45,326 bases of DNA, taken from the NCBI GenBank assembly GCA_019695265.1, contig JAIBAJ010000018.1, positions 1 through 45,326 of the forward strand, written 5' to 3'. Below, in pieces: positions 8,530 to 17,421 of this stretch. The stretch is from Bacteroidia bacterium. GTDB lineage: Bacteria > Bacteroidota > Bacteroidia > JAIBAJ01. A program made the translations under genes and the position numbers. The stretch's first letter is position 1. Each line of letters starts with the position of its first letter. The notes below the pieces were generated by a model, which was not told the DNA's origin, did not search any database, and saw only the letters and a list, made by a program, of their open reading frames with translations.

Positions 8530-9351
8530 ATGAATATCCCAATTGTTATACCTGCAAGGAATGAGTCCAAACGGATTGAAAAAACCATTCAGAGCATAAG
8601 AGCCACCTTTAAATTTGCGAACATGACTCCTTACATCGTTTTGGTAGATGATGGTTCAAAGGATAATACAGCCGATTTTGCCGAAGGATTAGGTTGTCAT
8701 GTGGTTCGATTAAAAGATAGGGGGTATTCAGCGTTAGGTATGCCCGTATTAGCTGACACACACAATGCAGGCTTCGAATACATTGAGAAAAACCTTCAAG
8801 ACCCTTACGAGTTTCTTATGGTAATTGGTGCCGATACCACCTTTGAGGAAAATTATCTTTCCATTTTATTGAAAGAAATGAACGCAGACCCATCCCTTGC
8901 GATGTGTGCCGGGGTGTTGGATGGTTTTCATACCAATCCAAACGCTGTAAGAGGTTCCGGCAGAATTATTAGAAGATCATTTTGGGAAAGGGTTGGATTT
9001 AGATTACCCAACACCTACTATGCCTGGGAAAGCTATCCCGTAGTAGCTGCAAACTCCTTTGGGCTAAAAACCCGCACCATCTACACTGCAAAAATGCAAA
9101 CGGATCGTCCACCTCTTCGTTCGGTTGATTGGATGCGCTATGGAATTGGTATGAGAGAAAATGGAAGCTTATTTGCCTATGTTCTTTTAAGAGCAGCCAA
9201 AGCCTCCTTAACAATTGAGTTAAAATCGGGTTTTCGTCTGATTTATGGCTACCTTAAGCCAAATAATCATGTATTTCCAAAAGAAATGCGTTCCTTTGTT
9301 AGTACCTATCAACGAAATAGAATATTGAAATTCCTTCGATTAAAGAAATGA
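8530..9351 (+). CDS. Family 2 glycosyltransferase
   Basis: A 273-aa GT-A-fold glycosyltransferase, probably at the inner face of the cytoplasmic membrane. The N-terminus VIPARNESKRIEKTIQSI and the VDDGSKDNT motif bind the sugar nucleotide; GADTTFEENYL near residue 100 stands where the metal-binding DxD lies. The C-terminal half (AWESYPVVAANSFG, RYGIGMREN) would define the acceptor side. No strong membrane segment is seen. The donor is unknown; GDP-fucose or GDP-mannose are candidates from the neighbours only. The end overlaps the next gene by 4 nt (ATGA). Confidence 0.88.
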   Translation: MNIPIVIPARNESKRIEKTIQSIRATFKFANMTPYIVLVDDGSKDNTADFAEGLGCHVVRLKDRGYSALGMPVLADTHNAGFEYIEKNLQDPYEFLMVIGADTTFEENYLSILLKEMNADPSLAMCAGVLDGFHTNPNAVRGSGRIIRRSFWERVGFRLPNTYYAWESYPVVAANSFGLKTRTIYTAKMQTDRPPLRSVDWMRYGIGMRENGSLFAYVLLRAAKASLTIELKSGFRLIYGYLKPNNHVFPKEMRSFVSTYQRNRILKFLRLKK

Positions 9352-10376
9352 CATTCATTTTTGACATAGGACATCCGGCACACGTCCATTACTTCAAAAA
9401 CATCATTGTTCGTTTGAAGAAGGAAGGTCATGAGGTTATTGTATTTGCAAGAGACAAAGAATGTACCCATGAGCTATTAGAAGCTTATGGTATTTCATTT
9501 ATTTCTAGAGGAAAAGGTTCCAGCAACCTAATTGGAAAACTCTATTACATTTTCAAAATCGATTTGATGATGTTTTTGGTCTTGTTAGGTAAGAAAAAAG
9601 ACATCTTCATCGGCTTTGCTTCTCCTTATGCGGCACATGTGGCCTGGTTGTACCGGAAATTCAGTATTACAATTGATGATACTGACAAAGCGACTCTTTC
9701 CCATAAATTATATCTTCCTTTCACTACGAAAGTGGTAACACCTTCGGTTTTTGAAAAGGAAATGGGTAAAAAACAAATCAAATTCAAGTCCTTTATGGAG
9801 CTTTCTTATCTGCACCCGGACGTATTTGAACCTAACCCCGATGTTTTAAAAAAGCTTGACCTAAAAGAAGGAGAAAAATTTGCCATCCTTCGATTTGTGT
9901 CTTGGGGCGCAAACCACGATGTTGGCCATGCCGGTATGAAAGAGGAGCAAAAAAGAAAAGTATTGGAATTGATAAAAACCAAATACAGAGTTTTCATTTC
10001 ATCAGAATCTGAACTACCTGCGGATTTATTACCCTATAAACTTCAAATTCCGGTTGAAAGTTTACACGATTGCCTTGCCCAGGCAGAACTTTATATTGGA
10101 GAAGGAGCAACCATGGCAGCAGAAGCTGCTATGTTAGGAGTGCCTGCTATTTACACCAATTCCTTAACGGCAGGAACCTTGCATGCAATGAGTGACTATG
10201 GTTTATTACATATTTGGAACCCTGAACGTGAGAAACTGGAAGAACTTGTTGAGATGTTTTTAAAGCAAACCAATGGAAAACGTTTGCAACAGGAAAGGAG
10301 AAAAAAAATGCTTCAGGAATGCAATAATCCAACTAAGTTCTTTTTGGAATTAATTCAAAACAATAGTTCCAAATAA
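9348..10376 (+). CDS. DUF354 family protein (GT-B-like), copy 1
   Basis: A 342-aa protein starting MTFIFDIGHPAHVHYFKNII, the signature start of DUF354, a family with a GT-B-like two-domain fold and no confirmed reaction. The second half carries PVESLHDCLAQAELYIGEGATMAAEAAMLGVPAI, which resembles the donor-binding half of UDP-GlcNAc 2-epimerase/GT-B enzymes. A paralogue sits in module B at 22287. The 4-nt overlap with the upstream GT2 implies translational coupling. A glycosyltransferase or sugar-modifying role in glycan assembly is inferred. Confidence 0.85.
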   Translation: MTFIFDIGHPAHVHYFKNIIVRLKKEGHEVIVFARDKECTHELLEAYGISFISRGKGSSNLIGKLYYIFKIDLMMFLVLLGKKKDIFIGFASPYAAHVAWLYRKFSITIDDTDKATLSHKLYLPFTTKVVTPSVFEKEMGKKQIKFKSFMELSYLHPDVFEPNPDVLKKLDLKEGEKFAILRFVSWGANHDVGHAGMKEEQKRKVLELIKTKYRVFISSESELPADLLPYKLQIPVESLHDCLAQAELYIGEGATMAAEAAMLGVPAIYTNSLTAGTLHAMSDYGLLHIWNPEREKLEELVEMFLKQTNGKRLQQERRKKMLQECNNPTKFFLELIQNNSSK

Positions 10377-10397
10377 CCAAGTTAGTCAAATCAAAGG

Positions 10398-11828
10398 ATG
10401 CAAGCAAAAAAGTTCCTCAAGAACCTTTCACTTTACACCCTAGAACCGGTAGTTTTCAAACTGGTTAGTTTTCTTCTAATTCCAATATACACTGCCTATT
10501 TATTACCACAGGAATTTGGTGATCTTCAATACATCATTTCAATCGCCACCTTTCTTAAAAGTATTACAACATTTGGACTAAGTACTGCATTTTGGAAGTT
10601 TAGAAGTGATTTGGAAGAAAAGGAATACGCATCCCTTTCCACTAATATAATAGTTTCCCAATTCTTTATTGGCAGTTTAATTTGTAGTATTCTGGTTATT
10701 ATCTACCTAAGCGGATTTAACTCTATGGCTTCGGTTGGACTAATTCTATATTTCACTGCTTTACTAATAAAAACCTTTTCCGAAAATTACCTTCTCATAT
10801 GCAGGGCTTACAATAAGGTAAACCTGTATTTGAGCATTTCCATCCTTCAAACCCTCCTTTTCTTTGGTTTAAATTACTATTTCTTATCTCAAACAAATTT
10901 AAAGACCAATGGTGTAGTTTTAGCCTATTTAATTGCTTTTGTTCTAATAACCATTGCTTTTTTCCCAATTCTTCGATACAAGGTATTTGGCAAAATAAAC
11001 TTGTCTCAAATCAAAAGATTACTTCATTTTGGAGGCCCCTTATTACTTGGAAACCTGTCAATTTTAGTAATGTCTATTTCTGATCGTTGGTTTTTAAAAA
11101 CCCTTTCAACTGAGGCCGAATTAGGATTATACAGTTATGGGTATAAATTCTCCGACCTAATTGCCACCTTTTTCATTTACACTTTTCAATTGGCCTGGAC
11201 TCCAATCGCCTGGAAAGCATTTTCTACTGAGCAAGGAAGATCCTTCTTTTTTAAAGTCGAACGAATCATCATGGTCTTTTTCCCTTCCATTATTTTTCTA
11301 ATAATTCCATTCATTTTGCTTTTGGCCCGCATAATGACTGTCAATCCTGAATTCAACAAGGGTCTGAATATCATTTACATTATAGCCTTTTCACATATTT
11401 TCTATGCTTATTACACCTTCAATTCAGTTAAGAACCTCTATTACAATAAAAAGAAAAATATAATTAAGGCCAACATTGCCTCTGCCAGCTTTAATCTCCT
11501 GTTAAATATTCTCCTTATTGGCAAATTTGGCATGTGGGGGGCTGCAATTGCAACTGTGCTATCCTACATATTAATGTATATTATCATAGAATTTGTCCAA
11601 ATTCCTGAGCTAGACCAATTTAAAGCTAAAAGACATAAACTCTTCATATTCAACGGAATCTCATTCATACTAGTAATAACGAACACAGCTTGTATGTTAT
11701 TCTTTGATTCTTTGATGTACATTACGCCCGTTTCCTTTGTTTCGGCGGGCATCTTAGTTGGGATGATTTATCTTTTAAGGTTAAACGATATCAACCTTAA
11801 AGACCTAATGAATAAAAAGGCCTTTTAG
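10398..11828 (+). CDS. Polysaccharide flippase (Wzx/MATE-like), copy 1
   Basis: A 476-aa inner-membrane protein with about 12-14 hydrophobic segments in the pattern of the oligosaccharide flippase family. The N-terminus has FLKNLSLYTLEPVVFKLVSF, typical of the first helix, then LIPIYTAYLLPQEFGDLQ. It would move lipid-linked repeat units across the membrane. The adjacent polymerase starts 3 nt downstream, a normal Wzx-Wzy pairing. An AAAGG directly before the ATG is one of the few purine-rich ribosome-site candidates in the locus. Confidence 0.9.
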   Translation: MQAKKFLKNLSLYTLEPVVFKLVSFLLIPIYTAYLLPQEFGDLQYIISIATFLKSITTFGLSTAFWKFRSDLEEKEYASLSTNIIVSQFFIGSLICSILVIIYLSGFNSMASVGLILYFTALLIKTFSENYLLICRAYNKVNLYLSISILQTLLFFGLNYYFLSQTNLKTNGVVLAYLIAFVLITIAFFPILRYKVFGKINLSQIKRLLHFGGPLLLGNLSILVMSISDRWFLKTLSTEAELGLYSYGYKFSDLIATFFIYTFQLAWTPIAWKAFSTEQGRSFFFKVERIIMVFFPSIIFLIIPFILLLARIMTVNPEFNKGLNIIYIIAFSHIFYAYYTFNSVKNLYYNKKKNIIKANIASASFNLLLNILLIGKFGMWGAAIATVLSYILMYIIIEFVQIPELDQFKAKRHKLFIFNGISFILVITNTACMLFFDSLMYITPVSFVSAGILVGMIYLLRLNDINLKDLMNKKAF

Positions 11829-11831
11829 TGA

Positions 11832-13094
11832 ATGAATAAACATAAAAGGAATATTGCATTACTCTTGATTTTCATTGGTGCCAAAGGAAATATCATTGCT
11901 ATTTCTGATGGATTATTATTGTTTACTTTCTTTTATACAGTTTTTTACATTCGATTCTTTAAAGTTCCTATTCCCAAAAGTGCACTTTATCTTCTTTATG
12001 GATATATCGTTTTAACCATACTTTACATGGTTAAATTCAATTGGGTTAACTATTATTCCACCATTCGATTTGCCATGAAAATGTATACCGGCTTTTTTGG
12101 TATATTAATTTTAAAAGAACACTTATTTTACCTTTTTGAAAAATGCTTAGTAACACTTTCTAAGGTTAGCTTGTTTTTTTTTCCAATCCAATTAATCGCT
12201 TATCCCTACCTCAAGCAATTTATTGGAATTTTCGAGACCTTAATTCCTCCATTAGATTACCGTGGCAACTGGTATGTGAATAACTTCATTTTTACCATGA
12301 ATGACAATGCTATGTACCGAAACAGCGGATTTGCATGGGAACCAAAAGGATTTGCAAATCTTCTAATTCTGGCTATATTTATTAATTTGCTTAGAACAGG
12401 ATTTACCCGAAATAGAAATCTAACCATTCTCTTCATTACCATATTAACAACTCAATCCACAACGGCAATTGTTACTATTTTCTCTATGATTCCGGCGTTC
12501 TTTCTTTATAATTTGAAATCGCAAACCAAAATGCTCTATTTCATTATATCCATTTTTGTTGGCATAGGGATGTTTAATTTAGATATTGTTGGAAATAAAA
12601 TCATTAATGAATTCAATAACAGTGGTGAGCATCTGAAATATATGGATGTAGATACTGATATGGATAAGGTTACGCTAGGGCGCTTTGGATCCATGCAATT
12701 GGCCTTGATGGATTTCGCTAAAAATCCGATACTAGGAATTGGAATGCAGGATAAATTCAGAACTGATAGCGAATTTACACATTTGGTTTATGTAAATGGA
12801 ATTGCAGATTTTTTATCCCGTTTTGGATTAGTAGGAATGATATTTCTTGCTTATACCTATTACCAATCGACCAAAAAAATAACTCAGTATTACAACAAAA
12901 AAGGCTTTATTTTCCTATTTCTTTCCTTTCTTTTTATATTCTTCGCAAGTGCAATCATTATTAATCCCTTGTATTTTGCATTCGAGTTCTATTTTCTTGC
13001 AAATCTGATACCTGCAAACCGATTATCGAATCCATTGGAATCACTCCCAATGGTAACTGTCATTTCAGACCATCCAACCGAAAATCCTAAGTAG
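11832..13094 (+). CDS. O-antigen/capsule polymerase-like membrane protein, copy 1
   Basis: A 420-aa polytopic membrane protein with around 10-12 hydrophobic stretches and a large loop between residues 130 and 170 (DYRGNWYVNNF, RNSGFAWEPKGFANLL). The EPKGFANL segment and the later GIGMQDKF region resemble Wzy/O-antigen ligase proteins, which join repeat units in the periplasm. Sequence within this family is poorly conserved, so the assignment rests on topology and on its place after a flippase. It is the last gene of module A. Confidence 0.8.
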   Translation: MNKHKRNIALLLIFIGAKGNIIAISDGLLLFTFFYTVFYIRFFKVPIPKSALYLLYGYIVLTILYMVKFNWVNYYSTIRFAMKMYTGFFGILILKEHLFYLFEKCLVTLSKVSLFFFPIQLIAYPYLKQFIGIFETLIPPLDYRGNWYVNNFIFTMNDNAMYRNSGFAWEPKGFANLLILAIFINLLRTGFTRNRNLTILFITILTTQSTTAIVTIFSMIPAFFLYNLKSQTKMLYFIISIFVGIGMFNLDIVGNKIINEFNNSGEHLKYMDVDTDMDKVTLGRFGSMQLALMDFAKNPILGIGMQDKFRTDSEFTHLVYVNGIADFLSRFGLVGMIFLAYTYYQSTKKITQYYNKKGFIFLFLSFLFIFFASAIIINPLYFAFEFYFLANLIPANRLSNPLESLPMVTVISDHPTENPK

Positions 13095-13095
13095 C

Positions 13096-13158
13096 TATAC
13101 CAATTTTAATTTATAAACAGTCCAAAGGCATTTCATAAATTTGCCGTGTTAAATACCT
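13096..13158 (-). repeat. Hairpin-repeat relative of 43771-43821, opposite orientation
   Basis: The + strand here (ATACCAATTTTAATTTATAA, then A-AGTCC-AAGGC and a TTTcATAAATTT stretch, then GTTAAATACC) matches the reverse complement of about 43758-43825 over some 60 bp. The first 30 bp are nearly identical. In this copy the second arm has decayed, so the hairpin is no longer complete. It begins directly after the stop codon of the polymerase gene. Confidence 0.65.
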
Positions 13159-13209
13159 ATAAAACAATAACTTAGGTCATTTATCCTTTGAAAAAATCAT
13201 ACATTACAT

Positions 13210-13229
13210 TGGACTATACGTAAAGTCCA
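13210..13229. repeat. 20-bp near-perfect palindrome
   Basis: TGGACTATAC is followed by GTAAAGTCCA; nine of ten positions are complementary, with TACGTA at the centre. It lies between the end of module A and repeat element 2. It could be a protein-binding site or part of a decayed hairpin repeat; it has no clear promoter next to it. Confidence 0.4.
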
Positions 13230-13298
13230 TTCGGTATTGCACTAGGATATTCTAAAAAGTCAACTTGGGGCTTACTATACATTTTTTATACTTTTTAT

Positions 13299-13842
13299 GC
13301 GGGCTCCCTCCGCCCAACAAAAATTAAATTAAGCCCCAAACAACCAGCACGGGCGTTCGGGTCACGCTATCGGCTGTAGTCCTCGTCCCCCTAGGCTAAC
13401 GCCGTCGGGGTCCTGTGGGCTACTTGCCTCTATCGTTGCCCGAGGGTGCAAGCTCAATCTTTTACCGTTGTTAGCTTGATTATTTTCTATCCATTTTATT
13501 AATAGAACAACGGATTTTACTAAGTTTATATTTACAAAAACTTTGTAAATCAGTATAGTAGATCCATTTTTATAAGAAAAATGCATACATTAAGTTTGAC
13601 TAAACATTAGGCCCATTTGGTATACTATGTTTCCCCTTGCATAAAACAGTTAGAATACCATGTTAAGTTGGGTTAGAAATGGCAAGTTTAGGTTACGCAT
13701 CGGGCAACGATAGAGGCAAGTAGCTCCAAGTCAACGCAGCGTTTAGCGGAGTTGGCTTGGACTACAGCCGATAGCGTGACCCGAACGCCGGTGCAAGTCG
13801 GTTAGGGTTAAGAAAAAAGCCAGATAGGCGTAGGGGGCCCGC
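13299..13842. repeat. Family 1 structured repeat, inverted pair, element 2
   Basis: Left arm 13299-13454 (+ sense) starts with a hairpin GCGGGCTCCCTCCGCC. Right arm 13700-13842 (- sense) ends with GGCGTAGGGGGCCCGC. The left core has the CCCC/GGGG apical stem around GGCTAACGCC. The right core belongs to a different stem type, with TCCAAG/CTTGGA and CAAC/GTTG pairing around an apical loop with CGCTAAACGC. The centre of about 245 bp is AT-rich and holds small inverted repeats (TTACAAA/TTTGTAA near 13529-13545 and CATTTTT/AAAAATG near 13567-13583) but no credible gene. The element separates the two polysaccharide modules. Confidence 0.85.
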
Positions 13843-14049
13843 ATACAAGGCATTTAAAACTATCTTCAATTCCTTCCTATTGACTTATAAAAAAGAGTCT
13901 ACCAGAATGTGAAAAGCTAACTGCAAAAAAATAAGTTAAGGAAGGCTAAAAGATTTTGAAGAAAAATTTCAATCAGGTGCAACCTTTTGGATGAATCATG
14001 CATCCTGCTATATAAGTCACATTATTTGACAGATTGAATCATTTTGTTT

Positions 14050-14057
14050 TACCTTTG
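14050..14057 (+). promoter_or_regulatory. -7 box of polysaccharide module B
   Basis: TACCTTTG lies 19 nt before the GTG of the exporter gene. It probably drives the long run 14077-26101, in which most gaps are short or overlapping. Confidence 0.55.
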
Positions 14058-14076
14058 CGCCCCCATTTTAATATAA

Positions 14077-14904
14077 GTGATAAGGATTTCTAAAGAGTCT
14101 ACTTGGTTGATTATGGCCTTTACGGCCATCCTGTTTTTTGGTTCGTGTGTCACCAGAAAGCATATTACCTACTTCCAAAGTTTAGATAAATCAAAAATTG
14201 ACACAGTAAACATTGACAGGAAGACGGATGAGAGTTTAAGCCGATTAAGAACCGGATTCTCAGAGCCTAAAATTCAGCCCGGTGATATCTTAAATATTGC
14301 TGTAAGTTCTATTAATCCTGAGGCTACGGCAATGTTTTCCTTTTTTGGAACTACACGAGCCACGACCAACAATGATCCAAATTTTTCTCAACAAACCAGT
14401 GGATTTTTAGTTGATGCGCAAGGGAATATCCAATTTCCTATAATTGGCAGTATAAATGTAAAAGGAAAAACGTCTATTGAAATTCGCACTTTGTTGCAAG
14501 ATGCGCTTTCACAGTATTTGGAAAAACCGGTGGTAACGGTTCGTTATCTTAATTTCAAAATCATGTTGATGGGCGATGTTCTAAAACCTGGTGTTTATAC
14601 ATTTCCAAGCGAACGAGTTACCCTTTTTGAAGCAATATCTTCAGCAGGAGATTTAACCATATTTGGGGAAAGAAAACACATTCAATTAATCAGGGAAGTA
14701 GATGGGAAAAATCAAATAATTCGTTTGGATTTAACTGACAAAAATGTATTATCTACCAAATACATGTACCTTCAGCCCAACGACATCATTTATGTAGAGC
14801 CAGGCAAGGGTAAAATAGCATCTTCTGACAATGTATACAGAATACTTCCGATGGTGATAACCGGTTTAAATATTGTTGCCTTATTGATATACAGATTTAG
14901 GTAG
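14077..14904 (+). CDS. Polysaccharide export lipoprotein (Wza-like)
   Basis: A 275-aa outer-membrane/periplasmic exporter. The signal peptide ends LFFGSC with the lipid-bearing Cys at residue 24. A poly_export domain follows (IQPGDILNIAVSSINPEA, DAQGNIQFPIIGSINVKGKT), then a SLBB-type repeat (LMGDVLKPGVYTFPSERVTLFEAISSAGDL). A C-terminal hydrophobic segment (ILPMVITGLNIVALLIY) ends the protein, as in many Bacteroidota Wza proteins. The GTG start is preferred to the ATG at 14113, which would leave only 11 residues before the Cys and no positive n-region. It is followed by its usual partner, the Wzc-type kinase. Confidence 0.92.
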   Translation: MIRISKESTWLIMAFTAILFFGSCVTRKHITYFQSLDKSKIDTVNIDRKTDESLSRLRTGFSEPKIQPGDILNIAVSSINPEATAMFSFFGTTRATTNNDPNFSQQTSGFLVDAQGNIQFPIIGSINVKGKTSIEIRTLLQDALSQYLEKPVVTVRYLNFKIMLMGDVLKPGVYTFPSERVTLFEAISSAGDLTIFGERKHIQLIREVDGKNQIIRLDLTDKNVLSTKYMYLQPNDIIYVEPGKGKIASSDNVYRILPMVITGLNIVALLIYRFR

Positions 14905-14958
14905 TTTTTTCTAATTTCTCAAAATTGGAGTAAGACAGCATTTGAAATTCACATAAAA

Positions 14959-17361
14959 ATGACAGAGCAAATTAAGAATCCCAATAGTAGCAATATTGAG
15001 GTTGATTTTAGAAGTTTAATTTTCAGATACCTATCCATTTGGCCTTGGTATATCATTTTCGGGATTTTATTTACCACCTTATCTTGGGTGTTAATCTTCT
15101 ATTCAACTCCCAAATATTCGATTGAGGGTTATGTATTGGCTCAGGATGATAAGAAGAATTCAAAATTTGCTTCTCAAGATTTATTGAAAGAGTTGGATTT
15201 ATTTTCCGGTTCACAATTGGTCGAGAATGAAATAGAGGTAATTAAATCCAGAACCATTCTAAAAAGGACAATCGAGGATTTAGATTTAAACTATCAATAC
15301 TACAAATCAACCGATTTTAGAACCAGAGAAATGTATACGAATTGTCCAATTTCATTTAAATTGGATACTATTCAGAAAGTGATTGTTGGTGCTGAAATTG
15401 GTGTTACCATAAACGACCCACAGAACTTTGAATTAACCTGTTCTCCCAAGATGGAAGGCATGGCAGGGTTTGAATTGAAAGGACAATTTGGCAAATCGTT
15501 ACCTACGCCTTATGGTTTAGTTACCATTAACAAAACTGCCATGTTCGACAAAATTTTTGTCAATGGGGTAGAAAACAAAGAATACAAAAACATTACAGTT
15601 AAGGTAACCACCATTGACCAGGCGGTTAACCATTACAGGAAAGCCCTAAAAGTTGAACTTACGAGCAAAATGTCTACGGTTTTAAGGCTTCAAATAGAAG
15701 ATAACATTCCGGAAAGGGGGGTTAAATTCATTGACCACCTGATGGACACTTACTTGAAGAACGATGTTACCATCAAAAACGAAATTGGGGAGATGACTCT
15801 TAAGTTTCTGAATGATCGTATCAAACTTCTTTCCAATGATGTAAACTCTATTGAAACCATTTTTGAGGATTTTAGAATTAAGAATGGAATTGTTGAACTT
15901 GGTCAAAACACACATTTGTTACTTAACAATGTAGTTGAATATGACAAACAACTGATGCAATTGGAAAGTCAATTAAAATTAGTTGAAGACATTGAAAGTT
16001 ATACCAAAAACAGGGCCGAATCAGGCATATTAGCTCCGGCGGTGGTTGGATTAACAGATCCGGTTTTATTGGAGCTATGCCAAGAGATCATAAAGCTCGA
16101 AAGTCAAAAAGCCCTTATTAACAGTTCGCTTAAAAAGGACAACCCAATGATTGTTAACTTGAACAATCAAATAAATGGATTACGTACCACCTTGGCAGAA
16201 AGTGTAAGGAACGTAAAATCGGCCATTTTAATGGGAAAAAGACAGGTAGAGAAAAAACTAAGAGGTTTTGATTCGGAGATAAAATCAATCCCTCAAAAAG
16301 AGCACCAGCTTTTTGATATCAAAAGGCAAATGGAGATCAAACAAAATCTATATTTATACTTACTTCAAAAACAAGAAGAAGCAGCGCTATCTCTAGCTTC
16401 CACGGCCTCTGACAATAGAATCTTGGATTATTCAGTTTCTACGGAAGCACCGATTAAACCGGTTAAACCGATTTATTATGGTATTTCGTTACTATTAGCG
16501 TTGTTGGTTCCGATTGGTATTAAGGAGTTTATGGATTCTTATGATAATACTGTAAAAACTAGAAATGATATCGTTTCAGAAACCAATTTCCCCTTGCTTG
16601 GAATTATTCCATTCTCATCAGATCCGGATCCATTGGTTGTTAATCAATCGGCAAAATCTGCTATTTCGGAGGCATTCAGAAATATTCGTTCTAATTTAAA
16701 ATACCTGGCTAAGGGAGCCGATCGATTGGTAATTGGTGTTACTTCCAATATTTCCGGGGAAGGAAAAACCTTTTTCTCCTTGAATTTTGCAGCATCCATT
16801 GCTATTACCAATAAAAAAGTGGTAATGATTGAGTTAGACTTGCGAAAACCCAAATTGGCAAAAAACATTAACATCAGTTCCAATATTGGAGTTTCAAACT
16901 ATTTGATTGACCAGGCTACTATCGACCAAATCATAATGCCGTCGGGAGTAATTGACACTTTGGATATAATACCTTCAGGACCAATTCCACCTAATCCGGC
17001 GGAATTATTGATTTCTGAAAACATGGAAAGAATGATTAAGGAATTACAAGAAAGGTATGACTATATTATCATTGATGCTCCTCCGGTTGGATTAGTTTCG
17101 GATGGTTTTACTATTTCTGAACATTGCCACCAAATGTTTTACCTGTTAAGGTATGACTACACTGCAAAAGATTACATCAAGTTTATCAGAGACCTTGAAA
17201 CCAGCAAGAAACTTTCCAATGTAAACTTGATTCTAAACGGAGTAAAAATGAGCAGTTTAGGCGGTTATGGTTATAGTCAAGGTTATAGTTATGGCTATGG
17301 TTACTACAACCAAGAAAGTAAAAAAAGATTTAGTTTGAAGGATTTTCTTAAGTTCAATTAA
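14959..17361 (+). CDS. Wzc-like bacterial tyrosine kinase / chain-length regulator
   Basis: An 800-aa inner-membrane protein. It has a Wzz domain with the first membrane helix near residues 30-50, a long periplasmic coiled-coil region (about 250-480), a proline-rich PIKPVKPIYYG second helix near 500, and a cytosolic BY-kinase domain. Walker A SGEGKT is at about 599-604, the Walker A' segment VVMIELDLRKPK follows, and Walker B YIIIDAPPVG lies near 700. The tail has seven tyrosines within 15 residues (GYGYSQGYSYGYGYY), the expected autophosphorylation cluster. With the Wza-like protein it would form the export machine and set chain length. Confidence 0.95.
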   Translation: MTEQIKNPNSSNIEVDFRSLIFRYLSIWPWYIIFGILFTTLSWVLIFYSTPKYSIEGYVLAQDDKKNSKFASQDLLKELDLFSGSQLVENEIEVIKSRTILKRTIEDLDLNYQYYKSTDFRTREMYTNCPISFKLDTIQKVIVGAEIGVTINDPQNFELTCSPKMEGMAGFELKGQFGKSLPTPYGLVTINKTAMFDKIFVNGVENKEYKNITVKVTTIDQAVNHYRKALKVELTSKMSTVLRLQIEDNIPERGVKFIDHLMDTYLKNDVTIKNEIGEMTLKFLNDRIKLLSNDVNSIETIFEDFRIKNGIVELGQNTHLLLNNVVEYDKQLMQLESQLKLVEDIESYTKNRAESGILAPAVVGLTDPVLLELCQEIIKLESQKALINSSLKKDNPMIVNLNNQINGLRTTLAESVRNVKSAILMGKRQVEKKLRGFDSEIKSIPQKEHQLFDIKRQMEIKQNLYLYLLQKQEEAALSLASTASDNRILDYSVSTEAPIKPVKPIYYGISLLLALLVPIGIKEFMDSYDNTVKTRNDIVSETNFPLLGIIPFSSDPDPLVVNQSAKSAISEAFRNIRSNLKYLAKGADRLVIGVTSNISGEGKTFFSLNFAASIAITNKKVVMIELDLRKPKLAKNINISSNIGVSNYLIDQATIDQIIMPSGVIDTLDIIPSGPIPPNPAELLISENMERMIKELQERYDYIIIDAPPVGLVSDGFTISEHCHQMFYLLRYDYTAKDYIKFIRDLETSKKLSNVNLILNGVKMSSLGGYGYSQGYSYGYGYYNQESKKRFSLKDFLKFN

Positions 17362-17421
17362 GTCAGTTCCCTTTCTGAGTGTTGAACCATTGTTGTTGAT
17401 AGCTATGTACCTTCTTTGCAA

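Noticed and set aside
13362-13586. A 74-codon reverse ORF in element 2
   Set aside because: It crosses the repeat core and an AT-rich centre; no domain or promoter.
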